Shown here one piece after another: positions 17,524 to 25,369 of a stretch of DNA of 32,212 nt. The stretch comes from Gammaproteobacteria bacterium. Its GTDB lineage: Bacteria; Pseudomonadota; Gammaproteobacteria; Pseudomonadales; Cellvibrionaceae. Location: contig JAGKWY010000068.1 in NCBI GenBank assembly GCA_021151625.1, forward strand, positions 1-32,212. The letters run 5' to 3'. Positions within the stretch are counted from its first letter, which is position 1; every line of letters begins with the position of its first letter. Under the pieces are notes generated by a model. That model saw only the letters and a program-made list of their open reading frames with translations, was not told where the DNA came from and made no database searches. The position numbers were made by a program, and so were the translations under genes.

Positions 17524-19425
17524 ATGAAAATTACTTCTTCAAAAGCCAGCAACAAATCTGCTGATCTTTCAAAAACACTCTCCAAAAATCTATTCGCTCT
17601 GGTAATGGCTGGTTGCGCATCAGCTAGCTGGGCCGTGCCGTTTGATATTGTGGCTAATACCAGCGTTACTGGTGTTAAAACCCTTACCGGTAATGAAACT
17701 GGTGTGGTTAACCAGGGCGCGACCCTGAGTGCTACGGATAAAACCATTACCTGGTCAGGTGCAACGGCGGGGACTGTAACAATTGATAACCGTGGCACTG
17801 TGCAAGCCACGGCCAGCGGTGGCCGTGCGCTAGATACCAGCAGCAATGGTGGTGTGGATCGTTCACTGGTATTGCGCAATTCTGCTACCGGGCAAATCCT
17901 GGGTGGTAACGATGCGGTGCGTATTAATTTTTCATCGGGCACTGTGGGTTCAGTGAAGGTTGATAACGCCGGTTACATTTATTCGATTGCAGGTCAAGCG
18001 CTGGATTTCAATGCGATTACTGCCGGCAGCGTAGAAATCATTAACCAGTCAACCGGCACTATTGCCACCAAGGGTGCTGACGGTGTTCGCCCCGGTAGCA
18101 ATGGTGTAGTAATTAACTACGGAAAAATTATTGGCGGTGGTGCAGGGCTGGTTCCTGGTGCAACTAATTTGTCGAGCGAAGCGGTGGATTTCCAGGGCTT
18201 CGGCGGAACTGTGCATAACCAGACTGGCGGATTTATTGAAGGTGCCCGCCACGGTATTACCGGCGACGGTGTGGTGAATGTTACCAACGCGGTGGGTGGA
18301 ACTATTCGCGGTCATAACGGTTCTGGCATTAATTTGGATAACACCGGAAGTGTAATTAATCGCGGTACTATTTCCGGCAATTTCGATGCGACTTTAATTA
18401 ATGGTGATGGTGACGGTGTGGACATCGATGGCATCGGCAGCATTGATAACTACGGTCGCATTGAAGCCAATGGTGCAGGCGGTGTGAAAGACAGTCCAAC
18501 GGATTTTAATCGCGCCGATGGTATTGCTATAGGCGGCGGTACTATCAATAACTTTGCCGGTGCAACTATTTACAGTAGCGATCGCGGAATATTAGTGGAT
18601 GACAGCTCTGGCGGCGCAGCCTTTGGTGCAACGACTTTGGTTAACCACGGCACTATAGATGCAAAAACTACCGGCGTGGTATTGCAAGGTGATTGGGATG
18701 ATTACGTGCAAAACACTGGTACTATTCGCAGTCGCACTAATGATGTAGCAATCGATATGGGCGGCGGGAATGATGCATTGGTAGTGGCAACGGGTTCTGT
18801 TATTGATGGCAGTGTACGCGGTGGTAATGGACAGGATCAATTAACGCTGATCGGTAGCGGCTCAGGTGTGTTGGGTGTAACGAGCGAATTTGAATCGCTA
18901 CAAATTGAAGGTGGCGATTGGACAATTGGTGGTGCGCAATCGCTAACAAATTTATCCGGTTTTGGTCGTTTGCAAGCGGAAGCCATTAATCTTGGTGTGG
19001 GTTCAAATTTATCTGTGGGGTTGCCAGCAAATACAGTGGGGACCCTGGAGTTAGTTTCTGATGTAACTTTGGCCGGCACCACATACCTGGATTTTTTTGA
19101 TACAGGTGCGCAGGATTTATTGAGCGTAGAGGGGTTATTGACTTTGTTGGGCTCCAGCAATTTCCAATTGAATTTCTCTGGCGCCAATTTTGTGGATGGC
19201 CAGGTTTTTCGTGTGTTGCAAGCAACCGATATTGCCGGTCTGGATTATTCAAAATTTTTGTTTAACGGCTTAAGTAATGATTGGCAGTGGCAATTTAATT
19301 GGGTCAATGATTCATTGAACGTTAAATTGCAGCGCGCAACCGCCAATGTATCTGAACCCGGTGTTTTGGGTTTGATGCTGTTAGGTTTGGGTTTGTTAGT
19401 TCGTCGCCGTCAGTCCGCAGGTTAA
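17524..19425 (+). CDS. Autotransporter-passenger-like beta-helix protein with PEP-CTERM-type anchor
   Basis: ATG 17524 is chosen because GGGGA lies 7 nt upstream and the product then starts with a long signal peptide ending SASWA|VP; the frame stays open upstream to a TTG at 17371. The 633-residue protein has about ten short repeats of the form V-x-N-x-G-x-I (VDNAGYIYS, VINYGKIIG, VINRGTISG, IDNYGRIEA, LVNHGTIDA, VQNTGTIRS), predicting a right-handed beta-helix. A glycine/aspartate stretch (GGGNDALVV...GGNGQDQLTL) follows, as at the end of autotransporter passengers. The C-terminus has SEP, a hydrophobic stretch (GVLGLMLLGLGLLV) and RRR, i.e. a PEP-CTERM-type anchor with SEP in place of PEP. 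There is no autotransporter barrel. It is likely a surface or matrix protein; ligand unknown. Confidence 0.8.
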   Translation: MKITSSKASNKSADLSKTLSKNLFALVMAGCASASWAVPFDIVANTSVTGVKTLTGNETGVVNQGATLSATDKTITWSGATAGTVTIDNRGTVQATASGGRALDTSSNGGVDRSLVLRNSATGQILGGNDAVRINFSSGTVGSVKVDNAGYIYSIAGQALDFNAITAGSVEIINQSTGTIATKGADGVRPGSNGVVINYGKIIGGGAGLVPGATNLSSEAVDFQGFGGTVHNQTGGFIEGARHGITGDGVVNVTNAVGGTIRGHNGSGINLDNTGSVINRGTISGNFDATLINGDGDGVDIDGIGSIDNYGRIEANGAGGVKDSPTDFNRADGIAIGGGTINNFAGATIYSSDRGILVDDSSGGAAFGATTLVNHGTIDAKTTGVVLQGDWDDYVQNTGTIRSRTNDVAIDMGGGNDALVVATGSVIDGSVRGGNGQDQLTLIGSGSGVLGVTSEFESLQIEGGDWTIGGAQSLTNLSGFGRLQAEAINLGVGSNLSVGLPANTVGTLELVSDVTLAGTTYLDFFDTGAQDLLSVEGLLTLLGSSNFQLNFSGANFVDGQVFRVLQATDIAGLDYSKFLFNGLSNDWQWQFNWVNDSLNVKLQRATANVSEPGVLGLMLLGLGLLVRRRQSAG

Positions 19426-19444
19426 TGAATCCTGCTTGCAGTAG

Positions 19445-19481
19445 ACACGGGGGCGCTTGTTAGCGCCCCCGTGTTTTTTTT
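19445..19481 (+). terminator. Strong rho-independent terminator
   Basis: A perfect 13-bp stem ACACGGGGGCGCT / AGCGCCCCCGTGT with a 4-nt loop is followed by an uninterrupted T-run. It ends the beta-helix PEP-CTERM transcript and isolates it from the GH9-like gene downstream. Confidence 0.93.
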
Positions 19482-19540
19482 ATTAGTCACTCCAGTCTCA
19501 GTTATTAAGTGTAAACCTTGTATACCAGTATGTTATGTTT

Positions 19541-19561
19541 ACATAGACTATAAGTCTGTGT
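19541..19561. promoter_or_regulatory. 21-bp palindrome upstream of the GH9-like gene
   Basis: The sequence ACATAGACTATAAGTCTGTGT has two 9-nt arms with a single mismatch around a central ATA. It lies 37 bp before the ATG of the GH9-like gene in the only non-coding stretch available for its promoter. Size and symmetry fit an operator for a dimeric regulator, such as a sugar-responsive repressor; the regulator is unknown. Confidence 0.4.
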
Positions 19562-19597
19562 GATTGAGCTTTCTACATAATAAATCTGGAGATACAC

Positions 19598-21871
19598 ATG
19601 GCATATCAACTCGGTCAATGGCGGGGTTTGCTCGCCGTCCTTTCCTTTTCCATCGCATTGCCGACGCTGGCAAAAGACGACCTAACCCTTAACGATAAAG
19701 ACTATTTTGAGAAGCCCGGCCTGAATCTGCTGGTGTTTAGCAATTGGTATGATGGTTTGTTTAGCGATGCGAAAATCAGTGGGGTAGAGCTGATTCATCA
19801 CGGTGAGCGCACCGCAACCAATGGCGATGTGCGTCTGAATGCAACGCCGGAACAGTGGGATATGACTCCGCTGTTTAAAGAACGCAAGGTGAATCGCGCT
19901 GAGCAATCGATTGAAGCCTTTTTGCATTACCCGGATCACCAGTTCGATTTTTCCATCAAAGTCACAAAAAATGCACAGGGTGCGCGTTTAACCGTAAACC
20001 TGCCCAAGCCTCTGCCCAAAGCGCTGGAAGGTAAAGCGGGTTTTAACCTGGAGTTTTTGCCCTCTGCCTATTTCCATAAAGCCTTTTTAATGGATAACAC
20101 GGCGGGAAATTTTCCGGTTTATCCTTCCGGGTTAAAGGAAATCAATAATAAAGCTACGCCTGCAGTGCTCGCGCAAGGTAGTCATTTGGTACTTGCGCCG
20201 GAAGATAAATTGCGCCGGGTTAGCATTAGTTCCAACAATATTCCACTCGAACTTTATGACGGTCGCGGTAAAGCGCAAAACGGTTGGTTTATTGTGCGCA
20301 GTAAAATTCCGGCCAATAAAACCGGCGTTGTGATTGAGTGGCAAATCGATGCGAGCACCGAAAAAAACTGGATTCGCGAACCGGTCATTACTTATTCGCA
20401 AGTGGGTTATCACCCCAAGCAGAAAAAAGTTGCGGTGATTGAACTGGATGCGCGCGATAAAAAATCACCGCGCGCCAGTCTTATTAAAATCAACGCCGAT
20501 GGTTCACGTAAAGCAGTATTGAGTGCGAAGCCGACATCCTGGGGAAAATATTTGCGTTATGAATATCGCCAGTTTGATTTCAGTAGTATCACAGAGCCGG
20601 GGCTGTATGCGATTGCTTATGGCGAGCAAGAGTCCAGCAGTTTCCGTATTGCCAATGATGTTTACGCTAATGCCTGGCAGCCTTCATTAGATGTTTATAT
20701 TCCCCTGGTGACGGCTTGGGAAACTTTTGCGTTAAAAGACGATGCCCTTGGTTTAAAACGCGATCCTTTTGGTTTAAAGCGTGATACCACTAGCGTTGAC
20801 TACGCGCGTAAATTTGTAGATCTGCACACAGCAGATGGAAAACCGGATGTGTTGCAGCAAATCGAACATGGCACCCTGGCGTTAATTGCTCAGCACCGCG
20901 CCGTGGGACATGCAATTCCCGGTATCGTAGAGGCCCATATTGATCAATACACCCATTTAGGGGATGGCATCACCAAAACCGATAATTTAATTTACGATCC
21001 TAAAAAATCTGAATTGGAAACTGACGGATTTAAAAGCGGCAAGTTTGATGATCGCTGGGCATTTACCAGCAAATCCTCTTCGTTAAATTACGGTTCAGCT
21101 GCTGCACTTGCCGCCGCCAGTCGCGCTTTAAAAGGTTTTAACGATTCGCTTGCACAAGAGTGTTTGGCTACCGCGAAAAAAGTCTGGGCCGAAGAGGCTG
21201 CTAAAGCAAAGCCGGATATGTTTCAGTATGGCAATACCACCGGCGGCAAGCTGGAACACGAACAACTTAAAGCGGCGACTGAATTATTAATCACTACCGG
21301 TGAAGCAAAATACGCGCAAGCGATTGAAAAATTATTGCCGCAGGTAGAGTTTGCGGCTACCGCATCCTGGTTTATTCGCGCCTTGCCCTATATGCCCGCT
21401 GAATTCAAAACAGCAGTGAAAGCTAAAGCGCAGGATTATCAAAAATCCCTGGCGGAAATCGAAAATAAAAACCCGTTTGCAGTGCCGATTACCGATGCAG
21501 GTTGGGCGGGGAGTGGGTGGGTAATTCGCCATGGTTTGACGAACTACTATCTGCACAAGGCATTTCCGGATTTAGTGAGCCGTGAATCTGTATTGCAAAG
21601 TTTGAATTTTTTATACGGCACTCATCCTGCGCATAACTTATCGCTGGTTTCCAATGTCGGTACTCGGTCAAAAGAGGTTGCTTATGGCATGAATCGCGCT
21701 GATTTCTCATTTATTTCTGGAGGGATTGTGCCGGGTATTCTGCTATTGAAACCGGATTATCCCGAGAACCATGAAGACTGGCCTTTCTTCTGGGGGCAGA
21801 ATGAGTATGTGGTGAATTTGCCGGCGAGTTATATCTTGTTGGTTAATGCTGCGCAGGAATTGCTGCAATAA
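19598..21871 (+). CDS. GH9-like secreted protein lacking the DAGD motif
   Basis: This 757-residue protein starts at an ATG preceded by GGAG (8-9 nt) and has a signal peptide ending LPTLA|KD. Residues about 28-255 form an N-terminal beta domain. Residues about 262-355 are the CelD_N-type Ig domain common in front of GH9 catalytic modules (YSQVGYHPKQKKVAVIE...GLYAIAYGEQ...FRIA). The rest is an (alpha/alpha)6-like region with GH9-type features, including LQQIEHGTL, DDRWAFTS and a C-terminal FFWGQNEYVVNLPAS, whose E736 matches the usual general acid. The family's GGWxDAGD base motif, expected soon after LDVYIP (residues 365-369), is absent anywhere in the protein. The sequence jumps straight into a later helix and contains a short GLKRD-PFGLKRD repeat. 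It may be inactive, an in-frame deletion, or a binding protein. GH9 enzymes cleave beta-1,4-glucans. Confidence 0.75.
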   Translation: MAYQLGQWRGLLAVLSFSIALPTLAKDDLTLNDKDYFEKPGLNLLVFSNWYDGLFSDAKISGVELIHHGERTATNGDVRLNATPEQWDMTPLFKERKVNRAEQSIEAFLHYPDHQFDFSIKVTKNAQGARLTVNLPKPLPKALEGKAGFNLEFLPSAYFHKAFLMDNTAGNFPVYPSGLKEINNKATPAVLAQGSHLVLAPEDKLRRVSISSNNIPLELYDGRGKAQNGWFIVRSKIPANKTGVVIEWQIDASTEKNWIREPVITYSQVGYHPKQKKVAVIELDARDKKSPRASLIKINADGSRKAVLSAKPTSWGKYLRYEYRQFDFSSITEPGLYAIAYGEQESSSFRIANDVYANAWQPSLDVYIPLVTAWETFALKDDALGLKRDPFGLKRDTTSVDYARKFVDLHTADGKPDVLQQIEHGTLALIAQHRAVGHAIPGIVEAHIDQYTHLGDGITKTDNLIYDPKKSELETDGFKSGKFDDRWAFTSKSSSLNYGSAAALAAASRALKGFNDSLAQECLATAKKVWAEEAAKAKPDMFQYGNTTGGKLEHEQLKAATELLITTGEAKYAQAIEKLLPQVEFAATASWFIRALPYMPAEFKTAVKAKAQDYQKSLAEIENKNPFAVPITDAGWAGSGWVIRHGLTNYYLHKAFPDLVSRESVLQSLNFLYGTHPAHNLSLVSNVGTRSKEVAYGMNRADFSFISGGIVPGILLLKPDYPENHEDWPFFWGQNEYVVNLPASYILLVNAAQELLQ

Positions 21872-21876
21872 AGGTA

Positions 21877-21918
21877 TCGGGTGGAGGTGCGCAAGTGCCT
21901 TCACCCGAAAATTCTTTG
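21877..21918 (+). terminator. Probable terminator after the GH9-like gene
   Basis: TCGGGTGGAGG pairs with CCTTCACCCGA (11 bp, one G-U) around a 10-nt loop; the tail AAAATTCTTT is only weakly T-rich. It starts 5 nt after the stop codon. Confidence 0.6.
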
Positions 21919-22087
21919 CTGCATAATGTAAGACGTTAAAACTATCTATCCAGTATTCTGCTTAAAACAAAACACTTTCCTTTGCTTGACTCCCTCTGTT
22001 TATCCTCTTTACTTAAATTCACCGGCTACTCGTTCCCCGCGTCTTTGCAATAAGTGGCGCATTATTCATTAATACAGAGGCATCCAA

Positions 22088-22666
22088 ATGACAATAGTTA
22101 ATAAATTGCTAAAAACCAGCGCAGTTATTCTGGGTAGTTTTGTGGTGAGTTATGCAGGTCTTGCTGTAGCTGAAGTTCCGGCGGCATTAAATAAGCAGTT
22201 GCCTGAATTGCAAAAGCTGGGTGAAAACCCGGTGTTGGTGGCTGCGGTGAAGGCACAAAATGCGAAAGGCACCAGCCTGGCTGATATTAAAAAGCGCGAT
22301 GCAGAATGGATGGCAAAAACCGGTGTGGATGATGGCATGAAAGCGCTAATGGAAAATGAACCCGCGAAAGAGCTGGCAAAAATTGAAGGTTCGCAGCCGT
22401 TTTATTTTGAATTGTTTTTAATGGACAACCAGGGCGCTAACGTGGCCATGACCAATAAAACTTCGGATTATTGGCAGGGCGATGAAGATAAATTCAAATC
22501 GGCTTATAAAGATGGCGCCGGTGCAGTATTTGTTGCTGAACCTGAATTTGATGACAGTGCAAAAGCCTATTTGATCCAGGTATCTGTGCCTGTTGTGGAT
22601 GGGGGCAAGGCCATAGGTGCATTAACAATTGGTGTGAATCTGGACGAGCTGGAAGCAGCACAATAA
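22088..22666 (+). CDS. Periplasmic PDC/Cache-like sensor-domain protein
   Basis: A 192-residue protein with a signal peptide (SYAGLAVA|EVP) and no further membrane segment, so it is soluble in the periplasm or lipid-free secreted. Residues about 45-190 look like a single PDC/Cache-type sensor domain (FYFELFLMDNQGANVAMTNKT, SDYWQGDEDKF, YLIQVSVPVVDGGKAIGALTIGVNLDEL), the fold that usually forms the extracytoplasmic part of chemoreceptors and histidine kinases. Here it is a stand-alone protein whose stop codon is 12 nt before a chemoreceptor gene, so the two are probably cotranscribed. A plausible role is ligand capture and presentation to that receptor; the ligand is unknown. Confidence 0.78.
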   Translation: MTIVNKLLKTSAVILGSFVVSYAGLAVAEVPAALNKQLPELQKLGENPVLVAAVKAQNAKGTSLADIKKRDAEWMAKTGVDDGMKALMENEPAKELAKIEGSQPFYFELFLMDNQGANVAMTNKTSDYWQGDEDKFKSAYKDGAGAVFVAEPEFDDSAKAYLIQVSVPVVDGGKAIGALTIGVNLDELEAAQ

Positions 22667-22678
22667 TAGGGTACTGTT

Positions 22679-24325
22679 GTGAACTGGTTTTACGGATTAA
22701 ATATCCGCACCAAATTACTTATCCCCATCAGCATTATCAGTTTTCTGGTAGTGCTAATGGGGGTAATTGCCATTGAACGTTTCCGCATGATTGATAAAAA
22801 TGTCAGTGAATTGGGTGAAATCAATTTACTGGCAGTTGGCTATTTGTTGGAAGCAGATACTGAGTTACATAAGGCGCTGGTGGAAGAGCGCAGTATGTTA
22901 TTCCTGAATGCAGGTGCGCCAGATTTTATTGCCTCTCTGGATCGACATAAAAAAAGTATTGCCAGTGCACGCCAAAAACTGAATGACTTTCATGGTTTGG
23001 TAAATGGTCCAGCGATAGACCCCGTGTATGCCGATTATGAAAAAGCGCGCGATAAGTGGGAAGGACTGACTTTAACAGTAGCGCGTGAACGCGAAGCCAA
23101 TACGCGTATTGGTCGCACTACGGCCATGGAGGTAAGTTTCAAGGATGCTAATGTCGCCTTCGCCGATATGCGCAATGTAATTTATTCACTAAAAAGTCAG
23201 GTTGAACAAAAAGCTACGCAAGCGGTAGATGATTCCCGTGCGACAGTGCGCAACAGTCGTACTTTGTTGGTGGCTATTATTGCGGTGACCTTGTTGATCA
23301 GCTTTGCAATCTGGTTGTTTACTCCGCGCTTGATGATTGACCCTATTCGTAAAATGATTACTTTTATTACCTCATTGGCGGGTGATGGCGGTGATCTTAC
23401 CCACAAAATTCCTGTTGCCTATCACGATGAGTTAGGTGATCTCAGTCAGTCCATTAATTTATTTATTGATAGTCTGCGCAAGTTATTGGTACGTGTTATC
23501 GATATGGGGCAGCTATTTAACTCCCAGGCGCAAACGCTTACAAATCTCGCCAACAACAATAGCGAGTTATCGCATAAACAGGGAACTGAAGTTGGTCTGG
23601 TGGCAAATGCCATGAACCAATTATCCATTGCTATTCAAGACGTGGCTGGTTTGGCGAATAGCGCTGCTGCAAAAACCAATCAGGTGCGGGTCTACAGCAG
23701 TGATGGTTTACAGGTAGTGGGTAAAACTGTGGATTCGATTAATCACCTTGCTGAAGAAGTAAAACGCTCGGCGAGCGTAATAGTGCAGTTGAATCAAAAC
23801 AGCGGCAATATCGCTAGCGTAGTGAATGTGATTAAAGGTATTGCCGAACAAATTAATTTATTGGCCCTTAATGCGGCGATAGAAGCGGCGCGCGCGGGTG
23901 AACAAGGCAGAGGCTTTGCGGTAGTGGCAGATTCGGTGCGCGAATTGGCTTTTAAAACGGCTGAATCCACCAAAGAAATCCAATCTATGATTTCGGCTTT
24001 GCAGCAAAGTGCAACACAGGCCGTAAGTGCCATGGATAAGAGCCAAAAAATCGCCGAGGATTCAGTCGCCCAGGCCGGCCTTGCCGGTGCAGCATTGGAA
24101 AAAATCGATAGTGCTGTGGTGGAAATGTCGGAACTCAATACGCAAATTGCGCAAGCATCGCAACAGCAGTCCCGCGTATCTGACGAAGTTACCAATAACG
24201 CCGACAACATTACCCGCTACACTCAAGACGCTACGCACTTAACCGGTCAGGTAGATCAGTCATCGCAACAACTGGCTGAAGTGGCAAAAGCACTTCAGGA
24301 AGAGCTATATAAATTTAAGGTTTAG
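22679..24325 (+). CDS. Methyl-accepting chemotaxis protein
   Basis: The 548-residue product starts with GTG, 12 nt after the sensor-domain gene. TM1 is at about residues 11-29, a helical periplasmic four-helix-bundle-like region at 30-190, TM2 at about 196-214, a HAMP domain at about 214-270 (DPIRKMITFI...DELGDLSQSIN), and a long cytoplasmic coiled-coil signalling domain to the end. The hairpin tip is present at about 389-426 (IAEQINLLALNAAIEAARAG, EQGRGFAVVADSVRELA). It has Ser where most receptors have Glu in VVADEVR. It would signal through CheW/CheA, which are not in the window. No CheR-tethering pentapeptide is seen at the C-terminus (ELYKFKV). Its last codons overlap the first unit of a 16-bp tandem repeat. 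Confidence 0.95.
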   Translation: MNWFYGLNIRTKLLIPISIISFLVVLMGVIAIERFRMIDKNVSELGEINLLAVGYLLEADTELHKALVEERSMLFLNAGAPDFIASLDRHKKSIASARQKLNDFHGLVNGPAIDPVYADYEKARDKWEGLTLTVAREREANTRIGRTTAMEVSFKDANVAFADMRNVIYSLKSQVEQKATQAVDDSRATVRNSRTLLVAIIAVTLLISFAIWLFTPRLMIDPIRKMITFITSLAGDGGDLTHKIPVAYHDELGDLSQSINLFIDSLRKLLVRVIDMGQLFNSQAQTLTNLANNNSELSHKQGTEVGLVANAMNQLSIAIQDVAGLANSAAAKTNQVRVYSSDGLQVVGKTVDSINHLAEEVKRSASVIVQLNQNSGNIASVVNVIKGIAEQINLLALNAAIEAARAGEQGRGFAVVADSVRELAFKTAESTKEIQSMISALQQSATQAVSAMDKSQKIAEDSVAQAGLAGAALEKIDSAVVEMSELNTQIAQASQQQSRVSDEVTNNADNITRYTQDATHLTGQVDQSSQQLAEVAKALQEELYKFKV

Positions 24326-24390
24326 TAAATTTAGAGTTTAGTAAATTTAAAGTTTGACCAATTTAAAGTTTGACCAATTTGAAGTTTGAT
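24311..24390. repeat. Five tandem 16-bp repeats between MCP and HDOD genes
   Basis: Five consecutive units of exactly 16 bp: AAATTTAAGGTTTAGT, AAATTTAGAGTTTAGT, AAATTTAAAGTTTGAC, CAATTTAAAGTTTGAC, CAATTTGAAGTTTGAT. The first supplies the last codons and stop of the chemoreceptor, and the array ends immediately before the AAGGG ribosome binding site of the HDOD gene. No spacers separate the units, so this is a minisatellite-like array, very AT-rich and with a likely slipped-strand origin. It fixes the distance between the two genes. Confidence 0.9.
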
Positions 24391-24404
24391 AAGGGATTCC
24401 TGAT

Positions 24405-25271
24405 GTGGGCTTCACTCACGCAAATTATGCGGTCTACCGCGAAGTCATTGCCCAGCTGATGCAGGGCAATGAGCAATTGCCCAGTTTACCCAGCATCACC
24501 CTGGAAATTCGACGCGCACTTGCCAAACCCGATGTGTCATTTGCAAGTTTAAGTAAAATCCTCGCTAAAGATCCTTCGCTCAGTGCCATGCTCTTGAAGT
24601 ATGCATCCAGCCCGCATTTTTTACATCCGCCCTTGCATTCGTTACTCGATGTGATTCGTGTACTTGGGTTAGCGCAGGTTGAGCGGATTACTATGGTTCA
24701 TTCGGTTACCAGTTTATTTACTATGCACTCCGCCTATCACAAACGCCTGTTTGTGGATGCCTGGCACAGGGTGGTGCTAAAGGCGAGCGTGAGTAGTTTT
24801 CTTGCCCGCCATATTCCATTGGTACCGGAAGATCAGGTGCTGCTGGTGAGTTTGTTAAGCGAAGTGGGAACACTCGGGGTTTTGTCAGCGTTTAAGGATC
24901 GCGAGCACCCGCCACCGGAGGATATGTATGTGTCCCTCTGCCGTGAATACTCAAAATCACTAGGGGTAATCATGATGAAAAAATGGCAGGTGGATGAGGC
25001 ATTTATCCAGATGATTCGCCGGATTGGTAATTGGCACGAGTCCATTCACGAAAATCTGGATTTGGCGGATCTGGTGAACCTGGGGCTTTACCACGCATTG
25101 GTATTGCGCAAAGCCGGGCGCGACCTGCCGCCGCTTGTGGGTCTGGCTGCTTTCCAGAAGCTGGATGCTCCGTTCAATCTACTTGATCAACATGGGCACA
25201 TGAGTTTGGTGATGCAGCATGTTACTGATATTCGTGCTCTTGCCATCACTTTATTCAAGGTAGAAGTGTGA
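24405..25271 (+). CDS. HDOD-domain signalling protein
   Basis: The start is GTG at 24405, 9 nt after AAGGG; an overlapping ATG at 24403 is in another frame. The 288-residue protein has an HDOD domain from about residue 20 to 225: LPSLPSITLEIRRALAKPDV, LSKILAKDPSLSAMLLKYAS, VLGLAQVERITMVHSV. HDOD is a catalytically dead relative of HD phosphohydrolases, found in regulators of motility, chemotaxis and c-di-GMP signalling. The canonical HD metal pair is not apparent here, as expected. There is no membrane segment, so it is cytoplasmic. It follows the chemoreceptor on the same strand, separated only by the tandem repeats, which suggests a shared signalling role and operon. Confidence 0.85.
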   Translation: MGFTHANYAVYREVIAQLMQGNEQLPSLPSITLEIRRALAKPDVSFASLSKILAKDPSLSAMLLKYASSPHFLHPPLHSLLDVIRVLGLAQVERITMVHSVTSLFTMHSAYHKRLFVDAWHRVVLKASVSSFLARHIPLVPEDQVLLVSLLSEVGTLGVLSAFKDREHPPPEDMYVSLCREYSKSLGVIMMKKWQVDEAFIQMIRRIGNWHESIHENLDLADLVNLGLYHALVLRKAGRDLPPLVGLAAFQKLDAPFNLLDQHGHMSLVMQHVTDIRALAITLFKVEV

Positions 25272-25291
25272 TTCCCCGGGTGCTGACAAAA

Positions 25292-25343
25292 GTTACTGGT
25301 GCTATGAATCCAAATCTGTTGTTATGCTGTCATAACCAGTAAC
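25292..25343. promoter_or_regulatory. Nested inverted repeats upstream of the small membrane protein gene
   Basis: GTTACTGGT (25292-25300) and ACCAGTAAC (25335-25343) are perfect 9-bp inverted repeats, extendable with TATGA/TCATA if a 2-nt bulge is allowed. Inside them is a second palindrome, GTTATGCTGTCATAAC (25321-25336). No T-run follows, so a terminator is unlikely; an operator or structured 5' leader for the next gene fits better. Confidence 0.4.
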
Positions 25344-25369
25344 ACAGTTATTTATTCAAGGAGCCAGTC

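Noticed and set aside
17382..17942. Antisense open frame opposite the beta-helix gene start
   Set aside because: The plus-strand gene has a signal peptide and repeats; the antisense product has no recognisable feature.
21980..22020. Sigma-70 promoter before the sensor-domain gene
   Set aside because: TTGACT is a good -35 candidate, but no -10 hexamer of acceptable match lies 16-18 nt downstream.
24311..24390. CRISPR array
   Set aside because: The 16-bp units are directly adjacent without spacers and there are no cas genes.
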